Part shown: in pieces, positions 1-18,714 of the stretch
Layout of the letters: each line of letters opens with the position of its first letter
Position numbering within the stretch: position 1 is the first letter of the stretch
NCBI RefSeq assembly: GCF_014898055.3
Contig: NW_023604861.1
Location: 83,176,399-83,240,398 of the forward strand
Direction: 5' to 3'
Length of the DNA stretch: 64,000 nt
Source: Talpa occidentalis
Taxonomy: Eukaryota; Chordata; Mammalia; Eulipotyphla; Talpidae
Notes under the pieces: model-generated
Seen by the model: the letters and a program-made list of their open reading frames with translations, nothing else
Database searches by the model: none
What the model was told of the DNA's origin: nothing
Made by a program: the position numbers and the translations under genes

Positions 1-3700
<3,700 letters not shown>

Positions 3701-4162
3701 TGAGAGGTGTGTCCTACTTCCCGCCCTCAGGCAGTAGGGTCCCTGGGCCTGTGACACAGTAGTGCCTCTGTGACCAGAAGGACCAGCGGGTGGGCCCTTC
3801 GGCAGCGGTGGTATTGAACATAGCTCGTGGGCCATGTTGGAGGTTAGGGCTCAGAGAGGTAAGGAAGAGCGGGAAGCCCAGGTGGAAGCAGGCACACATC
3901 TGTCGCTGGCTGCCCCTGGCTGGCTTGACAGACTGCCCCTCAGCCCCGGGTGCAGACTGAATCCAGGGGTCTCAGTCATGCTTCACCTCCATGCTGGAGT
4001 GACCGGTGGCTAACGCACATGCCGATCCAGGTCCCCCAATCCCAGACAGGCTTCTGGTGGGGAGAAGTGTGCCGAAACCCAGGGAGCAGGAACTGCTGGG
4101 GTGAAGGATATGACAGAGAGTTCTCTTGCAGGGTTTAGGTGTGGAGGGAGAGACACTCTTTT

Positions 4163-4464
4163 TTTGTTTACAGACTTAAAATAAACTTTAAAAGCACACT
4201 TATTATGTGATTCCATTTACATGAAATGTCCACAACAGGCAAATCCATAGAGACAGAATGTGGGCTCATCATGGGGAAGAGGGAGGGGGCAGTAGCGGGT
4301 GACTGCTAATGTTTCTTTGGGGATGATAGAAATGTTCTGGAATTGGATGGTGGGGGTGTTTGCACAATTTTGTAAATGTGCTAAAAGTTGCTGAGTTGTG
4401 CTTGTTTTAAGATGGTAAAAATGGTGCATTTTATGTTATCTGAAACTTAATTAAAAAAAAAAAG
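4163..4464 (+). mobile_element. Old L1 3'UTR fragment
   Basis: The sequence follows the 3' end of old mammalian-wide L1 elements: 'GATTCCATTTACATGAAATG', 'GAAATGTTCTGGAATTGGAT', 'TGAGTTGTGC' and 'TTTTATGTTATCTGAAACTT', ending in an A-rich tail near 4453-4464. It is a 5'-truncated relic in the DYSF sense orientation. Confidence 0.8.
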
Positions 4465-4779
4465 GAACTTGTAAGAAAGGCAGCCAGAAGTCAGGAGTCC
4501 AGTTCCCTATTCTGGCCTGCAGCTGGGGAGCAGGGTGGTCTTGGGTGAGTCACTAGAGTCCGCCTTGGGTGGCCCTAACTGCAGAAAGGTGAGTTGGTGT
4601 TAGCTGAGCCCTGGGGCCCCTGTCTGAGAACAGCTCCTGCAGGGGTGGGGAGGAGCCTGCTCTGCTCTCCTTCTCCTTACCCCTGCCACACCAGCCTGGC
4701 CACCTGAGCTCAGAGGAGCCCAAACCACCCCAGTACTTCATCATAACAGATCCAGGGTGTCAAATTCATGATACCAAAG

Positions 4780-5340
4780 AGGACTTTCATCATTTTACTT
4801 TTTATTCTGGAATACATAATTCCTGCACCGACTTTGGAAAATGTAGATTTCTATTTGATTATCATCTCACTATTCAGAGATAACCTCCACTAATATTTTG
4901 GCATGTATTATTTCATATGTAAATTAACAATGTTATCTATTTTCTTTATCTGTATATATTGAAATGGATTGGTATTATACATACTATTTCATATCCCGAT
5001 TTAAAAAAAAACTTAATGTTTAAAGAATATCCCTTCTGTCGCTGTTGTTTATATGCATACAGCTGCAGCATCCTTAATTCCTGCATAAAGTTCCATCATG
5101 CACATGGGTCTTAGCCTAAGTCATCCTCTCTGGGAGGAGACACAGGTCACCTCCAGTTTTCCAATGCTCTTTTTTTTTTTTGACCCTTTGTACATCTTTC
5201 CTGATCTAAGACATATTTTTAGAGTTTTTGTGCATTTTAGTGGTTTTTAAAACATTTAACTCAATTGCCCTCTAGAAAGATCTGACATTTTTAAGGTCCC
5301 AAGGTTATACAAGGGCACTATTTTTAAGCTCCCAGTTATA
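4780..5340 (-). mobile_element. Degraded LINE-like fragment
   Basis: AT-rich sequence has phrases typical of old L1/HAL1-type elements read on the minus strand, such as 'TTATACATACTATTTCATAT' and 'CAATTGCCCTCTAGAAAGA'. It is strongly diverged and the boundaries are uncertain. Confidence 0.45.
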
Positions 5341-5354
5341 CAAGGGCACTATTT
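5289..5354. repeat. Tandem duplication, about 31-34 bp unit
   Basis: 'GTTATACAAGGGCACTATTT' occurs at 5304-5323 and again at 5335-5354. It is preceded each time by TTTAAG(G/C)TCCC, so this is a simple two-copy tandem duplication. Confidence 0.9.
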
Positions 5355-5512
5355 ACCTTAAACTTTTGCTACTGGTACTATCTTTAAAAAAAAAATTCCA
5401 GCACAATACCTCTTTTCTATTTTTATTTTAATTTCTTCATGACTTGCAAGGTAGAGTGTTAAAATGTATTTATTATTCATATTATTGATGGGATTTTTTT
5501 TCATGGTTTTGG

Positions 5513-5728
5513 GATGGTGTGGGATGTGAGAGGAATCACCAGAGACAGAGTGGGGAGCAGAACAGGCAGATGCAGTGAAATACACTCCTGAGGGGAGCAG
5601 CGGGCAAGTCAGGAGAGGTCTGATGTACCACTTGGGTTGCTCCCTGGCAGGGGATCAAACCGGTGCTGCAGTGGCTGTGCATAGCGTCATAGGTTGCATC
5701 TTAACCCCTTGCACCACCAGGGAGGCCC
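5513..5728 (-). mobile_element. tRNA-derived SINE
   Basis: Read on the minus strand it starts GGGCCTCCCTGGTGGTGCA and runs through the A-box-like TGGTGCAAGGGG. It continues with the same body as the copies at 8147, 51543 and 60443 ('CTGCTCCCCTCAG', 'CCCCACTCTGTCTCTGGTGA'). The 3' tail is diverged. The copy lies antisense in a DYSF intron. Confidence 0.85.
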
Positions 5729-6181
5729 GATTTTCAAGCTTTTTAGGTAGTAAGGCTATATTACAAATAACTTCTCTCTTTTTTAGTTGCTTTTTAATTT
5801 TTTTATGGAGTCTTTCTTTGTTTACAAACTTAAACTTTTTGGCATCTGTCTATTAACCTTTCCTTCATGGGGTGAGGCTTTAGAAAATTAATTTTAAAAA
5901 TAAAGGAAATCTGCATTTTTACTGAATGAGGAAATATGTTCAAATTAAAGTTTAATAGGTTCATCATTTGTCTTAAAAATGAAACTATTGAAACTACTGC
6001 TTTTTTTACTCCATGAGATTTTTTTGACTCCTTCATATTTATTTTCAAGTTATATATTGTACTTTTTGGAATATTTATCACTTTTGTTTTAAAAGTGATA
6101 GTTAAAATCTAGAATCTTGCCATTCAGAGATAGTCCTGTGTTTCTTCATAGTTTTTTATGTAGATGCGTCATATTGGGGTA

Positions 6182-6184
<3 letters not shown>

Positions 6185-6216
<32 letters not shown>
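6185..6216. repeat. (GT)n microsatellite
   Basis: There are 16 uninterrupted GT units in the DYSF intron. Confidence 0.95.
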
Positions 6217-6217
<1 letters not shown>

Positions 6218-6826
6218 TCCTTATTTTTTTCTCATTGTATTGAAACCAAAGGGGATGGGAAATATGCATTCATCTATACTTGAAAGGTGGAGAGGTGTGG
6301 GTGGAGGAATAGGTTGATGAATGCTGATACAGAGGTGCACAGATGCTAGAAAAATGATATGTGCTCAACAAATGGTAGTTCTAGAAGGATGTGTGTAGTT
6401 AGATCAAAGCAGATAGGTGGGTAGAAGGATAAATGGAAAGAAAGAAAATTAGAAAAATAGTTCCAAATTGTTACTTGCAGTAACGAGCATTCTATGCTTA
6501 AAAAAAATCTAATGTCCTTTGCATGGTATTCAAGAATTTCTTTAATTTGATCTCAGAAAACATTTTTTAGATTTATCGCTTTCACTTAATCCCTTTAGTA
6601 ACTCTGCCCCAGTCCCATCAACTTCATCATGTTGTTGTGATTGGATTAAGTGAAACCACATAAAATTGTTTTTATAGGTCAAAGGCTATTGAATACCAGA
6701 CTAGCATTTTTGTATGGTCTGACCTAATGGATGGAGTTATACAGGGAAATAACGGGTAAATAGATGAAACAGTATAAAGATGGTTGCTTGGATAACGAGG
6801 TGGGCTGATGAAAAAATTGGTGGAAG

Positions 6827-7547
6827 AACCACAATGAGATAATACTTCATACCTACTAGGAAGGCTACAAAAATATACCCAAAGTGGAAAATTGCAAGTG
6901 TTGGAGAGGATGTGGAGAAACTGGAACCTTCATACATTAGTGGTGTGAATGTAAAGTGATGCAGCTACTGTGGAAAACATTCTGGCAGTTCTTCAAAAGG
7001 CTAAACATAGAATCATCATAGGACCCAGCAATTCTCCTCTTCAGCATATACACTGAAGAATTGAAGACTGGACTACGGCACTTGTGTGACACTGTCCAGG
7101 CAGTGTTATTAACAACAGTCAAGACAATCCAAGTGTCTGTCCACAGATGATGGATAAACAAAATGTGGCATATCCATACTATGGAATATTATTAAGCCTT
7201 AAAAAGAAGTTAAATAATGACTTGAAAACAGTTTGCTAAGTGAAATAAACAGACACCAAATGACAAATATTGTATGATTCCACTTACATGAAATATCTGG
7301 AATAGGTAAATTCATGGAGACAGAAATTACATTAGAGGTTACTGGGGGCTGAGAGAAGGGAGAATGGGGAGTTAGTGCTTAATGGGTATAGAGTTTCTGC
7401 TTGGGGGATGAACATGTTTTGGAACTAGGTAGCGGTGATGGCTGTTTTGAGTGAAATTAATGCCACTGAATTGTATACTTGCAAATGGTTACAATGACAG
7501 ATTTTATGTTGTAAATATTTTTTTCACAATAAAAATAATTCAAAAAA
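6827..7547 (+). mobile_element. Old L1, ORF2 end plus 3'UTR
   Basis: It begins 'AACCACAATGAGATAATACT' and runs through the degraded ORF2 C-terminus ('GTTGGAGAGGATGTGGAGAA', 'GACCCAGCAATTCTCC'). It then passes into the 3'UTR ('GATTCCACTTACATGAAAT') and an A-rich end near 7530-7547. Frames are broken. Degenerate GGAT/GAATG-rich sequence lies on both sides, so it may have inserted into such a tract. Confidence 0.85.
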
Positions 7548-7871
7548 TCGATGAATGAATGTCTGTGGACAAAGGGGGAATGAATGGATTTGTATACAGA
7601 GAGGTGAGTTGTTGAGCAGGTGTGATGTCCTGTAAAGAGTGATTCAATAAAGGTACATTAATGGGCATGAGGATGTGTGAGTGGGTGGATGAGCAGTTGC
7701 ACAGATGGGATGAGAGGGAGTGACTGGAGAGATGGAGAGTATATGGGGTTTACCCATGGATAGAAGATGGGGAGGTGACAGTGGGTTTTCCTTTCACCTG
7801 CCCAGCCCCGGGGTGGCCCTAGCTTGCAGTGATTGAGAAACCCTCAGTCAAAGCCCCCCTCTCTGCCACAG

Positions 7872-8050
7872 GCTCCTTGCCCCTGGATCTCAACCACATG
7901 CCCAAGCCGGTCAAGACGGCCGAGAAGTGTTCCTTGGATCAGTTGGATGACACTTTCCACCCAGAGCGGTTTGTGTCCCTTTTTGAACAGAAAACAGTGA
8001 AGGGCTGGTGGCCCTGTGTGGCAGAAGAGGGTGAGAAGAAGACACTGGCG
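7872..8050 (+). CDS. DYSF: DYSF exon: C2 end and ferlin linker
   Basis: This 179-nt exon follows CCACAG and ends before GTAAGT. Its first two bases complete the glycine split from 3581, and it ends on a codon boundary. It encodes [15 protein letters not shown], then KCSLDQLDD, then [16 protein letters not shown], then EEGEKKTLA. The GSLPLDL strand closes the last C2 domain. The [15 protein letters not shown] block is a hallmark of type-I ferlins (dysferlin, myoferlin), and the EEGEKK spelling fits dysferlin. The HPE-R-FVSLF position is Arg here, where I recall Trp in human dysferlin. Confidence 0.96.
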
Positions 8051-8146
8051 GTAAGTCTGCTGCCTCTAGCTGCTGGAGTGTGGGAGTGGCACTCCCATGG
8101 ACTCACTAGGCACATGCCTGTTACGCTCCCTCTCCACCCTCCACTT

Positions 8147-8426
8147 TTTTTAAAATTTTTTTTAAGATTTATTTATTTATGTGTACAAGAACTGGGGTAC
8201 AGGCCAGAAGTGAGGGGGGTCAGAGGATTCACCAGAGACAGAGTGGGGAACAGATCAAGCAGATTGACTGAAATACACTGCTGAGAGGAGCAGCGGGCGA
8301 GACAGGAGAGGTCTGCTGCGCCATGTGGGTTGCTCTCTGGCTAGCTGGGGATTGAACTTGTGCGGCAGTGGCTTCCAGTAGCTTCATAGTGCTGCATCTT
8401 AACCCCTTGCGCCACCAGGGAGGCCC
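8147..8426 (-). mobile_element. tRNA-derived SINE, near full length
   Basis: On the minus strand it runs from GGGCCTCCCTGGTGGCGCAA (8426) through the body to a TAAATAAATAAATCTT tail and A-rich end near 8147. The unit is about 280 bp. A loose direct repeat (CCACCCTCCACTTTT and CCACCCCTTACTTT) flanks it. It lies antisense, about 100 bp past a DYSF donor site. Confidence 0.88.
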
Positions 8427-8959
8427 CCACCCCTTACTTTCCTAGGCACCGTCTCTCTTCCCTTCAGCTGCCAGCCTTCCACTCCTTGAAACTCACACCC
8501 CTAGCAAACCTATTTACATCAAAAGATACCCTTATCTCCAGCGCCTCTATGGGTACTCTGCACTTCTGTTGTCACAGGGACCCATGTCCTGGGCTCCTTT
8601 CTGACCTGGGCCTCTTCTGGGGGGCTCAGCTTCAAGGGATGACCCTTGTACCAGTCTCCTTGCCCAGAGGTCTACTTAATGGTGCGAATGGGGACTGTGG
8701 GGAATCCACTTTCCTCTGGAGGGGAAGAGAATCCCTGACAGTTTACTTAGAAATGGCCTGCAGCCAACTAACCTCTAGAGTAGCCTTTGAAATAAAATGT
8801 CCTGGTTGTGTAAGGAATTATAACAATGATTAAGGTGTGCTATCACGTTAAAAGGAAGAGGGAAAGAGCATGCACAGATAATATGCAAAAGGTGTACAAA
8901 TCATTAAACATTAAAAAAAGCTTTTTCCACTTAAGAGTGAAATAATGCACTATTTTAAA

Positions 8960-9612
8960 ATGTGAAAACATTCTTTTTTGCTTGTTAAATCAGAATACAA
9001 AAATTGAAATTCTCCTTGCTGGTGAGGATGCAGGACAGGCCCTCTCATTTACTTCTGCTGGGAGCCCTAGTGGTTTTACACTTGAGGAAGCAATTTGTTG
9101 GGTAGTACGTAGGGGGAGATTCAACAATGTGTATGTCCTTGGACTCTCTCATGCCACTAAAATATGCCCTAAAATTAACCAGTTAAAATTAATAATTTAG
9201 GTTATAGGGTGTTTGTTGCAGCATTATTTAAAATATCAAAGAGTTGGAAACACCCAGAAAAACCAAAATAAGTAGTTTACTAAATAAATTATGGTCAACC
9301 ACCCCACAGAATGTCTTGCAGATACTAAAAGCAAACCTTACACACTATATAACTAAGTGAAATTCCTAAGTGAATATTCCTAAGTGAAAAAAGCAAGCTA
9401 TGGAACAAAAATTCACAGTGTGGTATTTCATATATTTACAGAGAAAAACAGGTCAGATACATACATAGGGACATTAACAGGACTTGTCTCTAGTGGAAGC
9501 ATGGCTGCCTTTCTCCTTTCTGCACACCTGTCTGTAGTTTCTAAATGTTCTGCGAGGAGCAGGTACTGCTTTTGTAATCAGATCAACTATATATCTTTTC
9601 AAAAAAGATAAT
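8960..9612 (+). mobile_element. Old L1 3' fragment
   Basis: Degraded L1 ORF2-end and 3'UTR phrases are present in order: 'TTGCTGGTGAGGATGCAGG', 'GAGTTGGAAACACCCAGAAA', 'AATAAATTATGGTCAACC' and 'GTGAAAAAAGCAAGCTATGG'. The A-rich end near 9600-9612 is about 85 bases before a DYSF acceptor. The 5' limit is uncertain. Confidence 0.65.
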
Positions 9613-9615
9613 TAA

Positions 9616-9867
<252 letters not shown>

Positions 9868-10059
9868 TGAGAGATACTCCGCTTCATAGATATGCAGAGG
9901 CCTCAAGACCCACGTAATTCACAGACAGATGTGACATGTCCAAGGTCACATGGTCTTAGGGAGCAGACGACTGGCATATTCTTGGGAACACCGGCTCATT
10001 CCAGGGCTCTCCTCCTCAGTTAATTCCAGAAGCAATCACCATTGGGCAGCTGTGAGCTG

Positions 10060-10240
10060 CATGCCAAGCGTCCCCTCGTATGGCATGTATATGTTGTGTG
10101 GTGGAATGTTCCCTGCCGGCTAATTGGTACTGTCCCCATTTTGCAGACAAGGAAATAATCTCAGCAAAGCTAAGTGAGGTCATTCCATTAAGAAAGAGGT
10201 GAAACTGTAATCCTCATTCCGGTCTGGTTGGCCCTGGAGT
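10060..10240 (-). repeat. MIR-like fragment
   Basis: The plus strand reads 'CTGTCCCCATTTTGCAGACA' then 'AGGAAATAATCTCAGCAAAG', the reverse complement of the MIR 3' half. It lies in a DYSF intron. The remaining sequence from 9807 to 11085 shows nothing further that I can support. Confidence 0.6.
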
Positions 10241-10840
10241 CTGACCAAGATCTTCCCCTAACCGAGCTGCCTTCTGTGGTTCTACTGTGGTGTCAACATG
10301 CCTTTAAACCGTCTTCATTATCCTAACTAGGAAATAGGGCAGTCCCTGCCTGTCCTCCTTCACACACCACTAAGGGGTATAGATGAATCCAGAGGAGACT
10401 GAAGCCTTGAAGGCAGTTACTGGGGACCGGATGTGTGTGCTGCTTCCTCCCCACAGCCATGTCCGTGGAAGCCAGACTCAGTGCAGGCAGTGCTTTGTCA
10501 CGGTGCTGTCCACAGCACCATGGTGGCAGGGAGGTGAGAGGCCTTCCCATCCAAGGATGTTGGGAAAGAGCAGAGACCAGGGCACAGACCCAGCAGCTGC
10601 AAAAGATGTGAAACAGTCGTTATAGAGACACCAAATGCTGCAAGCTCTTTGGGTTTCCAGGCTGACTGGGGAAAGGTTTTGAGGTTCTTGACTTTCTGGG
10701 TTTACCTCCTGTTATCCTTCCCGGTCCATGCACCAGCTTAGGCAAGTGGTGAGTCTTATCTGGGGCTGAGTGGGCCACAGCTCTCTTAATATGGGCTCCT
10801 CGAGGCTCTACCTGGCTCCCAAATCTCTAGTCGGTGATGA

Positions 10841-14887
<4,047 letters not shown>

Positions 14888-14926
14888 AACTATGCTGCCA
14901 TGAAGCTGGTGAAGCCTTTCAGCTGA
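14888..14926 (+). CDS. DYSF: DYSF terminal exon, coding part
   Basis: After a CTTCCAG acceptor the frame reads NYAAMKLVKPFS and stops at TGA (14924-14926). This is the conserved short extracellular tail of dysferlin; the myoferlin tail differs (NYLSMKIVKP type). The five exons in the window total 576 coding nt, 191 residues plus stop, with no internal stops or frameshifts, so the gene looks functional. Confidence 0.98.
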   Translation, partial: NYAAMKLVKPFS

Positions 14927-15150
14927 GGAAGCTCAACGCAGGCTGCCTCTTCTGCCCTGCTCCACTGAGCTCCTCCAGACTCCAGCCTGACTGTCCTGCC
15001 AGGGTAGGCAGAGAGACAGATGGACATACTCTAAGAGTTGGTAACATTGAGCCTGGGATCACCCTGCTTTCATCATTTCTTCCTGCCCCCAACCCAATCC
15101 TTTTTGGATCAGCCCATATATATTTCAGTATAAAACAGTTGGAACCACGA
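14927..15150 (+). other. DYSF: DYSF 3'UTR (end inferred)
   Basis: Pyrimidine-rich non-coding sequence follows the TGA. The end is placed about 16 bases after TATAAA at 15129-15134 and just before a GT-rich element. This short UTR is compatible with the compact dysferlin 3'UTR I know of, but the cleavage site is inferred. Confidence 0.7.
15129..15134 (+). terminator. DYSF: Probable DYSF poly(A) signal (TATAAA)
   Basis: There is no AATAAA in the 225 bases after the stop. TATAAA, a known weaker variant, is followed 15-50 bases later by GGTGGTGTTGGTACGTGTCT, a good GU-rich downstream element. This is the best polyadenylation candidate. Confidence 0.65.
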
Positions 15151-15361
15151 GGTGGTGTTGGTACGTGTCTCTGTAGTGTCTGAGTGGGGTGTAACTGGTT
15201 GGGGGGAGGCTGTGTCCAGGGGCCTGTGTATTACTTCTGGGTCAGTGTTCTGAGTTCTGGGGTGGGGTTGGGGGAGGGTGGGCCTAGAGACCTGCCTAAA
15301 GATCAAGCACATTCTGCTTCTCCAGGATTTTCCCTTCCCCCCTGTGCCTCTGGTTTCTTTG

Positions 15362-15389
15362 GCCACACCTGGGAAGAGGTTCCTCTTTA
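15362..15389 (-). repeat. Inverted repeat, right arm
   Basis: This is the reverse complement of 14021-14048 with 27 of 28 bases matching. It lies about 210 bases beyond the inferred DYSF cleavage site. Confidence 0.9.
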
Positions 15390-17212
15390 TACATATGAAC
15401 TCTCCAGGAGAGGGCTGGCCAGTCACTCTCCAGGCAGGGAACTTCCTGGACCCCTGGCTGTGACATTGCTCCATGCTCTTGGGATTTCTTTAGGTTCCCT
15501 CCCTCTGTTTCCTCACCCTGCTTTAAAGATCTAGTGTAGACAAAACACACCTTTTTCTGTGGTCTAAAGCTTAGTTTTAGCCATGGATCTGACATCTCCT
15601 GAAGGAATCGGGATTCATCTTTGGAAGCAGCAGGAACATACTGAAGAAAAAAAGCAGAGTATGAAAACATCATATTTCCAATGGCCTGAGGGACTGGAAC
15701 TCTGGAGCACGGCTCTGACTGCTTCCTACCCTACTACCCAGGAGGGCTTCTCCTATTTCCTGCTGTGAGGCTGTTCCCCTGGCCCAGGCCTCAAGGCTAC
15801 AGAGAGATCCTCCCAGGTCCCCTGGCCCTTTGCTGTACTGTGGGACCCAGACTGAGGCCCTGCCTCATCCCCTTCTAATTGGTGAAATTGGGGGCAATTT
15901 CAACAGATTTGATCATGTCCAACAGAGTGATTGTCTCTTCCGGAGAGGTTCAGGCTGGGGGTGGCTCTCAATGTATAGCTCTCTTAGGGTCCTGGGAATT
16001 CTGAAACCCTGGCAAGAGACCTTCTTGGAAGGTCAATCTGGTGATGAGTCTGCCCTGAATACTCACTGGGCGTGTCGTGTAGAGGCATTGAGTGTCCCAG
16101 GGAGAAGCCCAGAGGCAAAAAGAAGCAAGAGGTGTAGAGGCACTGAGAGTCAGCTCTCCCAGGGAGAAGCCCAGAGACAAAAAGAAGCAAGAGATGGTGC
16201 AGCCGGCTCAGGAGGTGCCAAGAAAGCTTTAGAGGCTAGGGAGACCTGAGCATTTTCGAAGGAAGAGAAGAGCCACTGCTGAGGGAAAGATCAAAGACAC
16301 AGGAGAATCAGTTTCTGGAGAAGTAGGGGAGGGTGTTAGCTTTGGAAAGAAAGTACTTTTTTTCTTCCAAATACAGGAAAGCAAGAGGAAGTAAATGCAT
16401 ACCATGCAACTATCAGCCAGATTAAAAGAATTTTGGGGGACATTGTGCCCACGCTTTAATTTTTTCATTTACTCATTTGTTTTTTCCTGCTGCTCTGAGT
16501 TATAGGTAATAGAAAACCTTACTCAAACTAGTAAAGGAAATTTAATGATTTAAAGGAAATGAAACAGTTAGAATGACTGGCTTCAGGCAAGGGCTGATCC
16601 AGCTTCTCAACTATGTCACGAAGAACTTGCATTCTCTCTCTACTCTATCCTTTGGGTTGGCTTTATTCCATAGCTGGCTCCATTATAGAGCTAGGGTTGA
16701 AGCTGCTCCCTTGGGCCGTACAGGCCTCCAAGCAAAACTCACAGGCAGTGAGAGTGCGGATGGCAAAGAGACATCACATCCGACAAACACTTGTTGAGAC
16801 ACTCCACTTGGCTGCCCCAGAGAAGGTCCTGAGGCAGTGAATTACATATGGCTCCTGGCCTTCCATGGGTCTCAGTGTGGAGGTAAGAGTGTGTTAGGAG
16901 ACCATGGATGTTTGTACCCTGTGGGAAGAGGAGAGAAGGAGCACCAGCTGCCCTGGGGCAGAGAGCTATTGGAGTCCAGTGAGCCTGCAGGGAAGCAGAG
17001 GTGAGAGGAAGAGGAGCTGGGAGGGCCAGACCATATGCTGAAGGGCCTTGTGCCTATAGCTGAAGTTAAACTTCATTCTGGTGGCAAGGAAGAGGTGTGG
17101 GAGGACTTGAAATTGGACTGACAATGATCAGAAGTGTGGGTTTTGAAAAATCATTCTAGCTTAGTTCTGATAGGAGTCCTCTGGAGGCAAATGGGTAGGT
17201 TTCAGGTTGTAT
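15390..17212. other. Downstream intergenic stretch
   Basis: No gene is recognised here. It contains a two-copy tandem duplication at 16080-16196 and an AT-rich region near 16440-16570 that may be an old dispersed repeat I cannot name. The open frames have no domain content. Confidence 0.6.
16080..16196. repeat. Tandem duplication, 55 and 62 bp units
   Basis: TAGAGGCA(T/C)TGAG followed by CCCAGGGAGAAGCCCAGAG and CAAAAAGAAGCAAGAG occurs twice, in units 16080-16134 and 16135-16196. The second unit carries a short internal insertion (GTCAGCTC). Confidence 0.9.
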
Positions 17213-17229
17213 AAAACTTGAGCCTTTTA
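17213..17229 (+). repeat. Target-site duplication, left copy
   Basis: AAAACTTGAGCCTTTTA occurs here and at 17892-17908, exactly flanking the truncated L1. Confidence 0.95.
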
Positions 17230-17891
17230 CACATATTAAAAAAACTACAAACAACAAATGTTGGCGAGAATGTGGAGAGAAAGGAACTCTCCTGCACTGC
17301 TGGTGGGAGTGCAAACTGGTCCAACCACTATGGAGAGCTGTGTGGAGATTCCTCCACCTACTAAATATAGGGCTTCCATATGATCCAGCAATTTCACTCC
17401 TAGGTATTTACCCAAAGGACACAGAAACATCAATTCCAAAGAGCACCTGCACCCCTATGTTTATAGCAGCACAATTTACAATAGCTAAGCTTTGGAAACA
17501 ACCCAAATGCCCCAAAATAGATGACTGGATCAAGAAGATGTGGTACATATACACCATGGAATATTACTCAGCATTCAAGAAAGATAAACACATGCAATTT
17601 GCAGCAACATGGATGGAGCTGGAAGGGATCATGCTCGGCAAAACAAGCCAGAAAGAAAAAGAAAAATACCAGATGGTCTCACTCATAGCAGGAATCTAGA
17701 AAACCTAAATAAGGGACCAGGAAAAAGAATAACTATAAGAAAGAAAAAAAATCAAAATCAACAAACAGCTATGAATCAGAGACACACTTGGGAGGAGGGC
17801 AGGGAAAGGAGGGGTTGGGGTCAAAATCAGGGGGTTGCAATTGTATGGGAAATATAAAAATAAAAAAAAATATAAAACAAAACAAAACAAA
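17230..17891 (+). mobile_element. 5'-truncated young L1 with 17-bp TSD
   Basis: The insert begins inside the ORF2 zinc-knuckle region. It runs in frame to the ORF2 stop at about 17699, continues through the 3'UTR ('GGGACCAGGAAAAAGAATAA', 'TTGCAATTGTATGGGAAATA') and ends in an interrupted A-rich tail. Perfect 17-bp duplications flank it. The ORF2 end is closely similar to the intact L1 at 28002-33717, with only about nine residue differences over the last 119, so both belong to one recent lineage. It ends with poly-A directly after ATATAAAAATAAAA, which defines the normal L1 3' end. Confidence 0.97.
17232..17699 (+). pseudogene. L1 ORF2 C-terminal remnant
   Basis: The reading frame from the CCHC knuckle ([17 protein letters not shown]) to the terminal SLIAGI stop is open. 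It lacks all endonuclease and reverse-transcriptase sequence, so it is non-autonomous. A two-base insertion near 17234 sits at the truncation edge. Confidence 0.9.
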
Positions 17892-17908
17892 AAAACTTGA
17901 GCCTTTTA
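17892..17908 (+). repeat. Target-site duplication, right copy
   Basis: This copy is identical to 17213-17229. Confidence 0.95.
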
Positions 17909-18100
17909 GAAGGTGAAGGTCCAATGATCTCCCCAATTCCCAATAATGTATGTGGTCACAAGTGGCAAGGAACAATTGCTCAGGGTGACGAGTGCAGAGG
18001 GTTCACTAGTCCAGGAGTCAACTAGGGGAGATCGGAAAGGCAACACAGTTGTCATTCATTCATTTATTCATTCACTTATGCCTTTCATTCATTGAAGAAA

Positions 18101-18139
18101 TCTATCTATCTATATCTATCTATCTATCTATCTATTTAT

Positions 18140-18210
<71 letters not shown>
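18101..18210. repeat. (TCTA)n tetranucleotide microsatellite
   Basis: About 27 TCTA units with interruptions (TATATC, TTTATTTA) span 110 bases, preceded by a short CATT-rich stretch at 18055-18075. It is probably highly length-variable. Confidence 0.95.
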
Positions 18211-18468
18211 GGTCTGTCTATTTATCAGACAGGGTGCTGGGCTCCAGAGAGCAAGATAAACATGGTTCCTGTCTCTCCCTCCATCTCCCAACCCTGAGCT
18301 CGCAATTGAGTGGGACAGGGACAAGTAAATAGGCTGCTACAATACACTGGTGGGGGAGCAATGGTTGCAGGTCAAGGGCAAGAGGTGGAAAAGACAACAG
18401 AGCAGACAGAGTGTGCAAAGACAGAGGCCAATTCAAATATCTGTAACAATTTCCTCATGGGCACAGAG

Positions 18469-18714
18469 CGATGGTTCTGAACCAGGGGTAATTTTGCTAG
18501 TCTTCTCCTCACCCCCGGGCACATCTGGCAATATCTGACGATGTTTTTGATTATCATGATTCAGGGGATAGCAAGGGTGCTACTGGCACCAGTAACTGCT
18601 AAACATCCTTCAAAGTTCAGGACAGTTTTTCCTGCCTCTGCCCTACCCTATCCCCCTCCACACACAGAGGATTATTGAGTCCAAAATTCCAGTGGTGCTA
18701 CGATTGAGAAACTA
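18469..18714 (+). mobile_element. MER5A-like hAT-Charlie element
   Basis: It starts CGATGGTTCTGAACCAGGGG and contains 'CACATCTGGCAATATCTGA', 'GGTGCTACTGGCACC' and 'CTGCTAAACATCCTTC'. It ends TGGTGCTACGATTGAGAAAC. These are the landmarks of the nonautonomous MER5A family in order, with matching inverted ends. Confidence 0.85.

Noticed and set aside
15146..15160. CTCF-like CCACGAGGTGGTGT at the DYSF 3' end
   Set aside because: At least two core mismatches, and better explained as the GT-rich polyadenylation element.
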